The notes under the pieces are model-generated. The model saw nothing but the letters and a program-made list of their open reading frames with translations, made no database searches and was not told the origin of the DNA. A program made the translations under genes and the position numbers. From Paenibacillus sp. 1011MAR3C5 (lineage in GTDB: Bacteria > Bacillota > Bacilli > Paenibacillales > Paenibacillaceae): a DNA stretch of 64,000 bases. This document shows positions 52,685 to 61,484 of this stretch, piece after piece (position 1 is the first letter of the stretch; each line of letters opens with the position of its first letter). The stretch covers positions 868,001-932,000 of the forward strand of contig NZ_QZCF01000002.1 of the NCBI RefSeq assembly GCF_003591485.1, in the 5' to 3' direction.

Positions 52685-53251
52685 TTAATTTTTGCCCGCC
52701 AACTCCTCGATCTGTTGGAGCCAAGCCGTGCGCGTCGCCTCGTCGGAGCTCGGTACAGACTCGAAAAAAACATGTTGCTGCACTTCCATACCGCAATATT
52801 CAAATATTCCTTTGTCAGAAGTCAGCAACAGCGCCCTATCCATACCGCTGGCCACATATTCGGCATGCGACTTTCCTAGTGTATTAATAACTACGGCTTT
52901 TTTCCCCTTCAGCATTCCCTTTTGTTCGCCATTCACGTAACGGTAGGCAAACCCGTAAGAAAAGACCCGCTCAATATAGCCTTTGACGATTGCCGGCAGT
53001 CCGGTCCACCATATCGGATAGATGAAGGTGATAACTTCCGCCCACTTTAAATACTCTTGCTCCTGCTCGATATCCTCGCCGACGCCGCCAAGAATTTCAC
53101 TGCTGCTGATGACGGGTTGAAACTTCATTGCATATAAATCGCGCACGACAACCTCGTGTCCTTTTTGGCGAAGGCCTCGGACGCTGGTTTCCAGAATGGC
53201 GTGGTTAAAGCTTTCTTTTCTAGGATGAGCATAGATGATTAAATGTTTCAT
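52685..53251 (-). CDS. NAD(P)H-quinone oxidoreductase-like flavoprotein (flavodoxin_2)
   Basis: A 188-residue flavodoxin-2 family protein (KefF/modulator-of-drug-activity-B type). Seen: MKHLIIYAHPRKESFNHAILE, VVRDLYAMKFQPVIS, and YPIWWTGLPAIVKGYIERVFSYGFAYRY. ATG 53251 with a G-rich site upstream is chosen; the longer frame to 53386 has no support. It likely reduces quinones or similar electrophiles and is the first gene of a two-gene minus-strand operon. Confidence 0.9.
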   Translation of the reverse strand: MKHLIIYAHPRKESFNHAILETSVRGLRQKGHEVVVRDLYAMKFQPVISSSEILGGVGEDIEQEQEYLKWAEVITFIYPIWWTGLPAIVKGYIERVFSYGFAYRYVNGEQKGMLKGKKAVVINTLGKSHAEYVASGMDRALLLTSDKGIFEYCGMEVQQHVFFESVPSSDEATRTAWLQQIEELAGKN

Positions 53252-53637
53252 AGGGGGGTCTCCTCTCGTTGTACAGTTCGAATTTAAATAAGTTAAGTTA
53301 TTGATTGATCTATTACTACAAGTGAGAACAACACATGTCTCGGCCACAACATCTATCACACTGCCTGCACAAGACATGATCGACAATCCCTCCCTCCACT
53401 CAAGATTTATTGCTTAGCAATTATTCGAAAGTGGATAATTAGTAATTGATCAATCACTAACATAGTGATTATTGTATGTCTTCTTCCTCAGAAATGCAAC
53501 TCGTATTTCGTAATCATCATTCTTTATTTCAGAAAACTTCTTGACCGATAGTTTGAGACCCTCTTTGTTAATTATTAATGTTGTTGTAAAACCAGCTCCA
53601 AGTGTGGGGCTATGCTTTTAGCAGCTCTACGCTGTAG
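53252..53637. other. AT-rich intergenic region
   Basis: No gene seen in about 385 bp. It should hold the promoter of the minus-strand flavoprotein operon, and the short repeat AGTTATTGATTGATC / GTAATTGATCAATCAC may be an operator. Confidence 0.4.
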
Positions 53638-54231
53638 TTACTCGTTAGCGTCAGTTTCTTCGAAAGTCTGAGATCCGCCCAATACAAATAATGCAATCTT
53701 CTTGGCCGCTTCCTCCTTATTCATGGTGAGGTCACCGCTGGACCATTGCAATGCACCTTCATGAATGATTTGAGCAAATATAGGCACAAACATGTTTTTT
53801 TCGCTATCTGTATAAATATGCTCCATACTTTTCGACAGATAAACCTTCAATTCTTTCAGTATTTTTTCTTTCATTTGAGGCAAGACTAAGCCGCCATAGC
53901 TGCTGCGACATTCAATATTGGGTTGTTGATAAAAATCGCAAACCGCTAAAATGAGTTTTATAATGCTGTGCTGATCGAATTTCACAATGCCTGAAGTATG
54001 GTTTTCGATAGAAGCCGAAGCGAAATCCCCCATAATATAATCTATTAAATCGTATTTATCATTAAAGTGTGCATAGAATGTAGCCCGATTAACTTGTGCT
54101 CCCTTTGTTATATCCGCGATTGTAATTTTTTCGAAATCCTTTTTAGAAGCCAAACTAAAAAAAGCATTAATCAATGACTGTTTCGTTTGCGTAATACGTA
54201 AATCCCTTACTTTTGATGCCATATCTTTCAC
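53638..54231 (-). CDS. TetR-family regulator
   Basis: A 197-residue repressor. Seen: RITQTKQSLINAFFSLASKKDFEKITIADITKGAQVNRATFYAHFNDKYDLIDYI, the helix-turn-helix of TetR proteins. Divergent from an SDR gene, with a dyad between them. Effector unknown. Confidence 0.92.
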   Translation of the reverse strand: MKDMASKVRDLRITQTKQSLINAFFSLASKKDFEKITIADITKGAQVNRATFYAHFNDKYDLIDYIMGDFASASIENHTSGIVKFDQHSIIKLILAVCDFYQQPNIECRSSYGGLVLPQMKEKILKELKVYLSKSMEHIYTDSEKNMFVPIFAQIIHEGALQWSSGDLTMNKEEAAKKIALFVLGGSQTFEETDANE

Positions 54232-54240
54232 CTCTCGCCC

Positions 54241-54260
54241 GACAATTTAACAATATTGTC
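54241..54260. promoter_or_regulatory. Operator candidate between TetR and SDR genes
   Basis: Inverted GACAAT (54241-54246) and ATTGTC (54255-54260) 10 bp upstream of the tetR start. Confidence 0.5.
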
Positions 54261-54377
54261 GCTATAGCAACATTCACACGCAGGTTGTTGATTGTCGCAT
54301 TATATCTTTGGCTATATAGTTTTCATTAAAGCAACATGTGTTACTTTAATATATCATAGATAAGGAGTTAACGAAAA

Positions 54378-55058
54378 ATGAAAACTATTGCCATAGTTGG
54401 TGCAGGTCCTGGATTAGGGTTGTCTCTAGCCAAAAAATTCGGAGAGAATGGGTTTAGGGTAGCTGTGATTGCGCGTAACCCTGAGAAATTAGCAAGTATT
54501 GAACGTGAACTTAGAACATTAAATATTGAAACGCAGTCTTTTGTAGCGGATGTCACGGACTTAGCTGCTTTAAAACAAGCCATTCAAGCAGCTAAGAAAG
54601 AGTTTGGTTCCATTGATGTGCTAGAATTTAGCCCCTATGCCAAGGAGGATAATTTCACAAACGTGCTAGAAACTACGCCTCAAAGTGTATTAGGATTAAT
54701 GAAAAGCTATTTGCTGCCTGCCGTTCTTTCCGTTAATGAGGTTCTGCCGGATATGATAAATAACGGTTCTGGCGCAATTCTATTTACAACGGGCGTATCT
54801 GCTATGTTCCCTTTACCTTTTGCGGGGAATGCCGGAATCGTTGGGGCGGGTCTGCGTAATTATGCTGCAAACCTGCACAACGAGTTGAAAGAAAAAGGCG
54901 TATTTATCGGACATCTTTCAATCGGAGCCGTGATACAATCCGGAACAGCAGGAGATCCGGATGTTATTGCAGACGCTTGGTATCATATGTACGAGAAAAA
55001 GGACCACTTTGAAGAAATATTCCCTCTGGGGCTTGATCCGGCTATTTTAATTAGTTGA
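54378..55058 (+). CDS. SDR-family oxidoreductase
   Basis: A 226-residue short-chain dehydrogenase. Seen: MKTIAIVGAGPGLGLSLAKKFGENGFRVAVIARNPEKL (nucleotide loop GAGPGLG). The usual catalytic YxxxK is not clear: the segment after the Ser (LFTTGVSAMFPLPFAGNAGIVGAGLRNYAANLHNEL) has no Tyr at the expected place, so catalysis may be absent or altered. Divergent from the TetR gene, which probably represses it. Confidence 0.85.
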   Translation: MKTIAIVGAGPGLGLSLAKKFGENGFRVAVIARNPEKLASIERELRTLNIETQSFVADVTDLAALKQAIQAAKKEFGSIDVLEFSPYAKEDNFTNVLETTPQSVLGLMKSYLLPAVLSVNEVLPDMINNGSGAILFTTGVSAMFPLPFAGNAGIVGAGLRNYAANLHNELKEKGVFIGHLSIGAVIQSGTAGDPDVIADAWYHMYEKKDHFEEIFPLGLDPAILIS

Positions 55059-55122
55059 GCATTTTGCTCTGATTTTCCATATATATTCATGTCTATTTCG
55101 GCGAAGGTCGCTATCCTATTAT

Positions 55123-55168
55123 AAAAAATCGGCCCTTTCACAAATATGTGAACAGTGGCCGATTTTTT
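55123..55168. terminator. Bidirectional terminator between the SDR and map genes
   Basis: Perfect arms AAAAAATCGGCC and GGCCGATTTTTT; it can end both convergent transcripts. Confidence 0.92.
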
Positions 55169-55220
55169 CTTAAAGGCTGGGGGAGAAAACTTGATTAAAT
55201 AAATGGATTGAGTAAAATTT

Positions 55221-55967
55221 CTATTGCGCGGTCAATATAATCGGGCCATCCGCAGTAATGGCAATCGTATGCTCGTACTGTGCGGAAAGCGAGCCGTCAG
55301 CGGTCCTGGCGGTCCATCCGTCTTCATCTATTGTCATCATCGCTTTCCCGGCATTTAGCATCGGCTCGATCGTCAAAACCATTCCTTCCTTCAAGCGGAA
55401 CCCTTTGCCCGGATGTCCAACATGGGGATAATTAGGTTCCTCGTGCATCTCTCTTCCTACTGCATGACCAAGCAGATCGCGCACCACCGAAAATCCGTTT
55501 CGCTCGGCATGGGTTTGAACCGCGTGCATCACATCGCCGATCCGGTTTCCGACGACAGCTTTTTCGATACCTAGATCTAGGCACTCCTTCGTTACACGCA
55601 TCAGATTGCGGGCATCCTCCGACACCTCGCCGACCGCATAACACCAAGCTGAATCGCCGATCCAGCCATCCGCCTCCGCGACGATGTCGATTGTGACGAT
55701 GTCGCCTTCCTTGAGCGGCTCCCGGCTCGGAAAACCATGCGCAATGACGTCGTTGACAGACGCGCATGTCGCAAACGGATAGCCGTTGTAGCCTATTGTA
55801 TAAGCCTTAGCGTCATTTTCCTTCAGGAATCGCACCGCGAACGACTCGATATCGAGCGTTGTGACTCCCGGCCGGATCATACTTGCGATCGCTTGATGAA
55901 AAGCAGCGACAATTCGGCCGGCCTTTCTCATTTCTTCAATTTCAGTTTTCGATTTCAGAATGACCAT
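55221..55967 (-). CDS. map: Methionine aminopeptidase, type I
   Basis: A 248-residue metallopeptidase that removes the initiator methionine. Seen: IVTIDIVAEADGWIGDSAW (two metal-binding Asp), LLGHAVGREMHEEP (His), LTIEPML (Glu) and QYEHTIAI (Glu); these are the five metal ligands. It has GHAVG where most have GHGIG. Not next to ribosomal genes, so it is an extra copy. It starts 5 bp after the stop of an upstream TetR gene and is likely co-regulated with it. Confidence 0.94.
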   Translation of the reverse strand: MVILKSKTEIEEMRKAGRIVAAFHQAIASMIRPGVTTLDIESFAVRFLKENDAKAYTIGYNGYPFATCASVNDVIAHGFPSREPLKEGDIVTIDIVAEADGWIGDSAWCYAVGEVSEDARNLMRVTKECLDLGIEKAVVGNRIGDVMHAVQTHAERNGFSVVRDLLGHAVGREMHEEPNYPHVGHPGKGFRLKEGMVLTIEPMLNAGKAMMTIDEDGWTARTADGSLSAQYEHTIAITADGPIILTAQ

Positions 55968-55972
55968 TCCAT

Positions 55973-56575
55973 TTATCTCTCCTTAGACTGTATGCCTGAA
56001 AAAATCATGTCGACGATCCTATCCACATCTATCTCGCTTTGCATATTGTGGTGGATGTTCAATGTTGTGCAGCCAACAAGCGTGCCAAATATCAGATTAG
56101 CCGTTTTTTCCGGTGCTGTGGAACCCATTTCTTCACGAATCATTTCCACAAACGGCGAATAGATTCGTTCCTGAAAATCGGCAAACAGCTTGCTGAACCG
56201 GTTTCCAGGGAAGTGATGAAAATTATCTACAACCGTTTTAAGTAAAATAAATATAGAAGGATCCTGGATGCTCTTCCACAGCAGCAGCCTGGAGAATGAT
56301 TCAGCCTTAAGCAAACTGCCGCTATCCCCCATCAAAACGGGCATTACTGCCGACTCCGTTCGATTCAGGGCATCCCACAGTAAATCTTCCAAAAGCATGT
56401 GCTTATTTTTGTAGTAATGATATACCGTTCCATAGCCAAGCTCTGCCTTGACCGCAACATCGCGTACTTCCAATTGAATGCCCTTCTCCATATATACTTC
56501 CGCAGCCGCTTGCATAATTTGGCTCATCCGCAATTCCCGGATCGCATCATTCTGTTCTTTTGTACGTGGTGACAT
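55973..56575 (-). CDS. TetR-family regulator
   Basis: A 200-residue repressor. Seen: MSQIMQAAAEVYMEKGIQLEVRDVAVKAELGYGTVYHYYKNKHMLLEDLLWDAL. Its stop is 5 bp from the map start on the same strand, so the two form an operon. Effector unknown. Confidence 0.92.
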   Translation of the reverse strand: MSPRTKEQNDAIRELRMSQIMQAAAEVYMEKGIQLEVRDVAVKAELGYGTVYHYYKNKHMLLEDLLWDALNRTESAVMPVLMGDSGSLLKAESFSRLLLWKSIQDPSIFILLKTVVDNFHHFPGNRFSKLFADFQERIYSPFVEMIREEMGSTAPEKTANLIFGTLVGCTTLNIHHNMQSEIDVDRIVDMIFSGIQSKER

Positions 56576-56684
56576 GGCTCCTCCTTTTTAGACCTGCTGG
56601 GATGTCAATGTAAAATAAATATACTTCATTTCGCAGTTAGGATCAAGTCCTTCAGTCTTACGCATAACTTTATTTCGCTAAACC

Positions 56685-56708
56685 AAAAAAAGCCGCGATT
56701 TACGCGGC
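56685..56708 (-). terminator. Minus-strand terminator with ATTTA loop (copy 3)
   Basis: Arms GCCGCG and CGCGGC; minus-strand T7 follows. It serves the cwlJ-like gene upstream on the minus strand. Confidence 0.8.
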
Positions 56709-56796
56709 ACTTAATGAAATAACATTCTAGTCAACCGACACATGGCTGTGACAAGTCAGATAAAGAGATCCTAATGAGCTCATTCCGTTTATAAAA

Positions 56797-57240
56797 TTAA
56801 TACGTATTATATATATTATCACATTCACCCGCGGTCGGTTCATAAAAACAGTGCTTCTTCCATCGTCCTGCGAGCGGCTGATTATACCAAGTTGGTGGAC
56901 ATGGTCCGGGACTTTCGAACGATCCTGGGCGGAAATACCATAAGGAGAATTTGGCTGGCCAATTCCGCTCCCCATTCACAGACCGTTGCGCCAGACGGCG
57001 TTCCCTCTCTCTTGCGTTTTGATAGTACAAACTATGTTGCAACGCTTCGAACGCATGCGGCTGGTTGATCATCTGGGGAATGGTCCGGAGATTTTTAAAA
57101 TCGGAGCAATTCCCTCTTATTCGATTAATGCCAACATTTCCAACAAGGAGCATGCCCATTTCGCCTTCGGTCTCAGCCTCAGCTCGAAGCAACCTTGCCA
57201 ACATCTTAATATCCTGTTCCCTGGCTTTTACGACTGCCAT
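56797..57240 (-). CDS. CwlJ/SleB-type cell wall hydrolase
   Basis: A 147-residue hydrolase of the spore cortex-lytic (Hydrolase_2) family. Seen: MLARLLRAEAETEGEMGMLLVGNVGINRIRGNCSDFKN, with the catalytic Glu in RAEAETEGEMG, and the C-terminal CPPTWYNQPLAGRWKKHCFYEP. It is as short as CwlJ and has no signal peptide, as CwlJ. Known CwlJ proteins cleave spore cortex during germination; this is likely spore-specific. A terminator lies 90 bp downstream. Confidence 0.92.
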   Translation of the reverse strand: MAVVKAREQDIKMLARLLRAEAETEGEMGMLLVGNVGINRIRGNCSDFKNLRTIPQMINQPHAFEALQHSLYYQNARERERRLAQRSVNGERNWPAKFSLWYFRPGSFESPGPCPPTWYNQPLAGRWKKHCFYEPTAGECDNIYNTY

Positions 57241-57344
57241 TGGCTCACCTCTTTAGATTTCTAGACTCATCATATTGTAGGTGAGGCGGAAGTGTTACTT
57301 GGTTTGCATGAAACTTTTCGTAGCCGGCTTCTTGTTTGCGACCT

Positions 57345-58550
57345 TTATTGTTTTTGGGGGAAGCCGTATCTCTTCGCTCTCCATGCAATAAGCAGCGCCA
57401 CAAGCAAGAGTACCAACAGTACTCCCGGGAAAGCCTGTACACCAACATGCTCTAACAATATCCCGCCGACAATGCCTCCGCTGGCTATGGCACCATTCCA
57501 TACCATTACATTAATGGGCATCACGATATCAACGCCTTCTTCACCGCTTGCATCAGCCAACGCGGTTTGCAATAACGTGGCGGCACCTCCGAAGGTTAGC
57601 CCCCATAACGCAACTGCAATATATACGATCGACGCCGATGTGCCGCCAGCCCATAGCGCAACGGACGCCATCGCAAAACCGAATAAACTGATCAATACCA
57701 TCAAGCGCAGCTTGCGGTCTATCAGCATGCCGACAATCCAGATGGAGACGAGAGCGGCGATTCCAAAGACGAGTAATACAAGATCGACGCGCTCTGAAAG
57801 TCCGGAATGCTCAAGAAACGGTGAAATATACGTATATAAAATATTATGAGCCAGCATCCAGGTTAGCACGACCATTAGAATCGAACGGATACCCGGCATT
57901 ACAAACACCTGACGAACTGTCATTCTCTTCACTGCAGGCTGTCCGGGATAATCCGGCACTTTCCATAGCACCCAGCAGATTAACAAAAGAGTCAGAAAAG
58001 AGATAAGCCCAAATACCACTCGCCAACCGACAAGGTCACCAAGCAAAGTTCCGGCCGGCACCCCCAAGGTAAGCGCAATTGGTGTTCCTACCATGGAGAC
58101 AGCAAGTGCGCGTCCCCTCAGGGCCTCAGGAACCATTCGTCTCGCATAACCGGCGATCATCCCCCAAGCTCCGCCTGCAGCTACACCGGCGAGAAATCGT
58201 GAGACAAGCGTCAGAGCATAGCTAGTCGACAAAGCGGTAACTGTGTTGAAGATTAAAAATCCCGCAATAATGGCGAGCAGCAGCGGACGCCGCCGCAACC
58301 CTCCGGTGAACATGACAAATGGAATCGCCGCAACAAGCGAGCCAATCGCATATAGGGTTACGAGTTGCCCGGCCATCGCTTTCGAAATATGCAGTCCTTC
58401 CCCGATTAATGGCAGCAGCCCGGCTGGAATGGTTTCTGTAAGAATACAGATAAACCCTGTCATCGCTAATGCCAGTAAGGCAAGCCAAGGAAGTCTAACA
58501 GGCTTGTTGTCCGATTGAAGCACACCTGCGGATGATGAAAAATTAGACAA
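57345..58550 (-). CDS. MFS transporter (DHA1, AraJ/YdhP-like)
   Basis: A 401-residue, 12-segment exporter. Seen: TETIPAGLLPLIGEGLHISKAMAGQLVTLYAIGSLVAAIPFVMFTGGLRRRPLLL, the motif of the arabinose/sugar efflux-like DHA1 group, and RRMVPEALRGRALAVSMVGTPIALTLGVPAG. It is divergent from a TetR gene and likely repressed by it. Substrate unknown (drugs or sugars). Confidence 0.92.
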   Translation of the reverse strand: MSNFSSSAGVLQSDNKPVRLPWLALLALAMTGFICILTETIPAGLLPLIGEGLHISKAMAGQLVTLYAIGSLVAAIPFVMFTGGLRRRPLLLAIIAGFLIFNTVTALSTSYALTLVSRFLAGVAAGGAWGMIAGYARRMVPEALRGRALAVSMVGTPIALTLGVPAGTLLGDLVGWRVVFGLISFLTLLLICWVLWKVPDYPGQPAVKRMTVRQVFVMPGIRSILMVVLTWMLAHNILYTYISPFLEHSGLSERVDLVLLVFGIAALVSIWIVGMLIDRKLRLMVLISLFGFAMASVALWAGGTSASIVYIAVALWGLTFGGAATLLQTALADASGEEGVDIVMPINVMVWNGAIASGGIVGGILLEHVGVQAFPGVLLVLLLVALLIAWRAKRYGFPQKQ

Positions 58551-58581
58551 GTTTGTTTCCTCCTTAAGATCAGTTTACTTC

Positions 58582-58649
58582 TGGATCGATCATTCCAAAT
58601 GTTAATCTACAACACTTTACTTGTCAAGGACTTATGGATCGATTAGTAT
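58582..58649. promoter_or_regulatory. Paired operator and promoter between MFS and TetR genes
   Basis: TGGATCGAT occurs at 58582-58590 and 58635-58643. The second copy lies between TTGTCA (58621-58626) and TAGTAT (58644-58649), 17 bp apart, so TetR binding should block its own promoter. Confidence 0.6.
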
Positions 58650-58673
58650 AGAAGTATTGAAGGAGGTTATCTT

Positions 58674-59306
58674 ATGCCACGTACGGGACGTCCTCGCGCA
58701 TTTAATCGTGATGAGGCAGTCATTTCGGCTATGCTTCTCTTCTGGGAACATGGCTTTGAATCCACTTCCCTTGCTCAGCTGCGCGCTGCGATGGGAGGTA
58801 TATCAGCTGCGAGTTTTTACGCGGCCTTCGAATCCAAAGAAGCGCTGTTCCGCGAAGTGGTGGATCAGTATATCTCTACTTATGGACAAGTTTCGGAAAG
58901 CTTCAGGGATCAAAATAGGACAGCGAAAGCATCCATTGAGCAGGGATTACGACGATCGGCGCAGATGCAAACAGAGCGGTCCCATCCTTTAGGTTGTCTG
59001 TTGATTTTATCCGCTGTAACCTGTTCACCTGAACAAAAGCACATTCAAAACATGCTCTCCAAGGAACGAGCTAAGGTACGCGGTTGGCAGCAAGATTGTA
59101 TAGAACGGGCCGTAGCTAATGGCGAGTTGCCCGCTTCTACGGATATCTCCATGCTCGTTACTTTGTTTGACACCTTTCTTCAAGGTATTTCATCACAAGC
59201 CAGGGATGGTGTTTCACTTGAGGAAATTGATGCTGCTATCACTCTGCTGATGAGAATTTGGGATGACCTATCTGCTAAGACAGGCGAACGGGGAAAGGTT
59301 AATTGA
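58674..59306 (+). CDS. TetR-family regulator
   Basis: A 210-residue repressor. Seen: GRPRAFNRDEAVISAMLLFWEHGFESTSLAQLRAAMGGISAASFYAAFESKEALFREVVDQY, the helix-turn-helix of the group that starts with GRPR. AGGAGG at 58661 precedes ATG 58674. It is divergent from the MFS gene. Confidence 0.93.
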   Translation: MPRTGRPRAFNRDEAVISAMLLFWEHGFESTSLAQLRAAMGGISAASFYAAFESKEALFREVVDQYISTYGQVSESFRDQNRTAKASIEQGLRRSAQMQTERSHPLGCLLILSAVTCSPEQKHIQNMLSKERAKVRGWQQDCIERAVANGELPASTDISMLVTLFDTFLQGISSQARDGVSLEEIDAAITLLMRIWDDLSAKTGERGKVN

Positions 59307-59461
59307 GGACCAGCTTGGCAATTATCCAACCTGACTGCGAGAAGTCATTGATGAGACAACCGGAACAGCCCTCTTGCTGCTTTGTGGGTAACGACTCCCT
59401 CCGACCGACTACGTATACTATTTCAGCGGTATTTAACAGCTCATACCATAGAAAATGAAAC

Positions 59462-59505
59462 AGCGACAGCCAAAGACTTGAAATAGAAAGTCCTTAACTG
59501 TCGCT
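59462..59505. terminator. Hairpin between the TetR and HAD genes
   Basis: Arms AGCGACAG and CTGTCGCT with an inner stem; no long T tract, so moderate confidence as a terminator of the convergent genes. Confidence 0.5.
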
Positions 59506-59547
59506 TATGGATTGAAATAAACGTTCCCGTTAGCTGGATTGTTGTTC

Positions 59548-60318
59548 TTAAATAAATGACAATCTTTTTAAAGCATTATATATCCCATGTTCATTACAAC
59601 TATCCGTGATTAAATCTGCCTTGTCTTTTACTTCCTTTTCAGCATTTCCCATTGCAATCCCTATTCCCGAAAGTTCTATTAGTTCAATATCGTTCATCCC
59701 ATCTCCGAAAAACACAATATCTTCATGCTGAAACCCATTTTTTTCGGCGATTTTCAGAATGGTTTTTGCTTTCGAGCCGTCTTTTGGTATAACATCTAAA
59801 CCGAATTTGTGCCAACTCACATATCTGAATTCATGGATCTCGTATTTATGAAGATCTTCTGACTTGCAGAAAAGCATAGCTTGGATAATAGGGTTTTGAT
59901 TCCAATACATGTCATCAAAGTCAGGGATGGGCCATCCCAAACTTTCATAAGCCTGAGTTAACGACTCTCCCGGTTCTTCAAAATGTCTTTTTAATCCATT
60001 CGCTGTTTGAAAAACGATTTGGTCATTGTTTTCTGTTGCAATTTCAATTAGTCTCTTAATAGATTCCTTGGATAATTTGACCTCATAGGCTAATTCATGA
60101 CGGACATAACCGACTGATCCATTACATAAAACATAGGTATCCATTTCAAGTTCTTCTATGATGGCTATTGCTGAAGCGTAGTCTCTTCCTGTCGCAATAC
60201 CTATGGCATGTCCGTTTTCTCTAAGAGAAGCCAAAGCTTGTTTTGTACTGTCGAGGAACTTCATATCCGTTGTTAATAATGTTCCATCAATGTCAAACAC
60301 AATAAATTTTGCTTTCAT
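59548..60318 (-). CDS. Cof-type HAD-IIB phosphatase
   Basis: A 256-residue hydrolase. Seen: motif I FDIDGTLL, motif II IGIATGRD, motif III Lys in KAKTILKIAEKNG, and motif IV VFFGDGMNDIELIE. Cof-type enzymes dephosphorylate sugar phosphates or related metabolites. Not linked to neighbouring genes. Confidence 0.93.
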   Translation of the reverse strand: MKAKFIVFDIDGTLLTTDMKFLDSTKQALASLRENGHAIGIATGRDYASAIAIIEELEMDTYVLCNGSVGYVRHELAYEVKLSKESIKRLIEIATENNDQIVFQTANGLKRHFEEPGESLTQAYESLGWPIPDFDDMYWNQNPIIQAMLFCKSEDLHKYEIHEFRYVSWHKFGLDVIPKDGSKAKTILKIAEKNGFQHEDIVFFGDGMNDIELIELSGIGIAMGNAEKEVKDKADLITDSCNEHGIYNALKRLSFI

Positions 60319-60492
60319 TGTCTTCCCACCACATTCTATTTGATTTCGTCATCTCATACTACATATATTGTATATAATCGATGCTCTTTTTTAAACTAGC
60401 TTTTTATACTTAAAATAATTAATTTATCTACTTTGTTATTTGACGAAGCGACCTACCATTGTCATAACGAAACATTTGAGGAGGGAAAAGAC

Positions 60493-61305
60493 ATGAACAA
60501 GGATGCTGTGTATCCAACAAACATTATAGGCGCTGGCGAGGTTGGCCGCGCCATCTCGGTCGACATGGACCAAAATGCTGTCTATCAAACAAACAGCTTC
60601 TATTGGGATACGAAAGGAAATGATTTCTTAGGAGCTATCGTGCTTCCCTATTATGGAGCATATGTCTCTGAAGAAAAATGCCAGCTGTTTGGCGATGTCT
60701 CAGGGAAGAGGATGCTGGAGATAGGCTGTGGCAATGGTCAATCCTTGCAATATCACGGGGAACGGAAGGCATCTGAACTCTGGGGAGTGGATCTATCAGA
60801 AAAACAAATCGAAAAGGCAAAACTACAGTTGAAGACATGCGGTCTTTCAGCACAATTGCTCTGCTCTCCCATGGAAGAAGAATGTGGCCTGCCCTTGGAT
60901 TATTTTGACTGCGTGTATTCGATTTATGCTATAGGCTGGACCACCGATCTTGAGGGTACTTTCCGCCGGATCGCTTCTTACCTGAAGAAGGACGGTGTAT
61001 TTATATTCAGTTGGTCTCATCCTATACACAAATGTGTTGCCGCAGAAAATAATAGGCTTGCTTTCAAAAAAAGGTACTTCGATGAATCGTGGTATTCGGT
61101 ATCTCTTGATGAAGGTGCGCTGACATTGTCGGACCGTAAACTATCCACCTATGTGAATGCATTGGCAAAGTCGGGATTTGTCATCGAGCAAATGATTGAG
61201 GAATCTGATGAAGATATCATGCAGTCGCGGAACGATAACAGCGATTTTGCGCAGAAAGCCAAGATGCTTCCTGTAACTTTTGTCATCAAAGCAAGAAAGC
61301 TATAG
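60493..61305 (+). CDS. Class I SAM-dependent methyltransferase
   Basis: A 270-residue methyltransferase. Start ATG 60493 has GAGGAGGG upstream. Seen: SAM-binding RMLEIGCGNGQSLQY, the acidic loop ELWGVDLSEKQIEKA, and the post-II segment LPLDYFDCVYSIYAIGW. The N terminus has two similar stretches (DAVYPTN and NAVYQTN). It ends 6 bases into the convergent small gene. Substrate unknown. Confidence 0.88.
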   Translation: MNKDAVYPTNIIGAGEVGRAISVDMDQNAVYQTNSFYWDTKGNDFLGAIVLPYYGAYVSEEKCQLFGDVSGKRMLEIGCGNGQSLQYHGERKASELWGVDLSEKQIEKAKLQLKTCGLSAQLLCSPMEEECGLPLDYFDCVYSIYAIGWTTDLEGTFRRIASYLKKDGVFIFSWSHPIHKCVAAENNRLAFKKRYFDESWYSVSLDEGALTLSDRKLSTYVNALAKSGFVIEQMIEESDEDIMQSRNDNSDFAQKAKMLPVTFVIKARKL

Positions 61306-61461
61306 CTCCTCGGAATCGGAATCCTTCGAGCGATCTTGCCGGGGCTTTCTGAACCAGGTAAAGAATGACAGCACGATTGCAGCCGCGGCAAAAACCACCG
61401 GTTGTGCCCAAGGATATTTCAGCATCATATCGGATTTCCAAAACGCCATAAAGCTTGCCAT
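61300..61461 (-). CDS. 53-residue single-span membrane protein of the ger operon
   Basis: ATG 61461 to TAG 61300 on the minus strand, with GGGAGGGG upstream. The product begins MASFMAFWKSDMMLKYPWAQ, has one hydrophobic segment (PVVFAAAAIVLSFFTWF) and a charged tail ending SDSEEL. It follows the gerKB-like gene by 23 bp on the same strand. Small membrane D subunits that alter germination are known beside some gerA-type operons; this is a candidate of that kind. Confidence 0.65.
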   Translation of the reverse strand: MASFMAFWKSDMMLKYPWAQPVVFAAAAIVLSFFTWFRKPRQDRSKDSDSEEL

Positions 61462-61484
61462 TCTGTCCCCTCCCGCTTGTCAGA

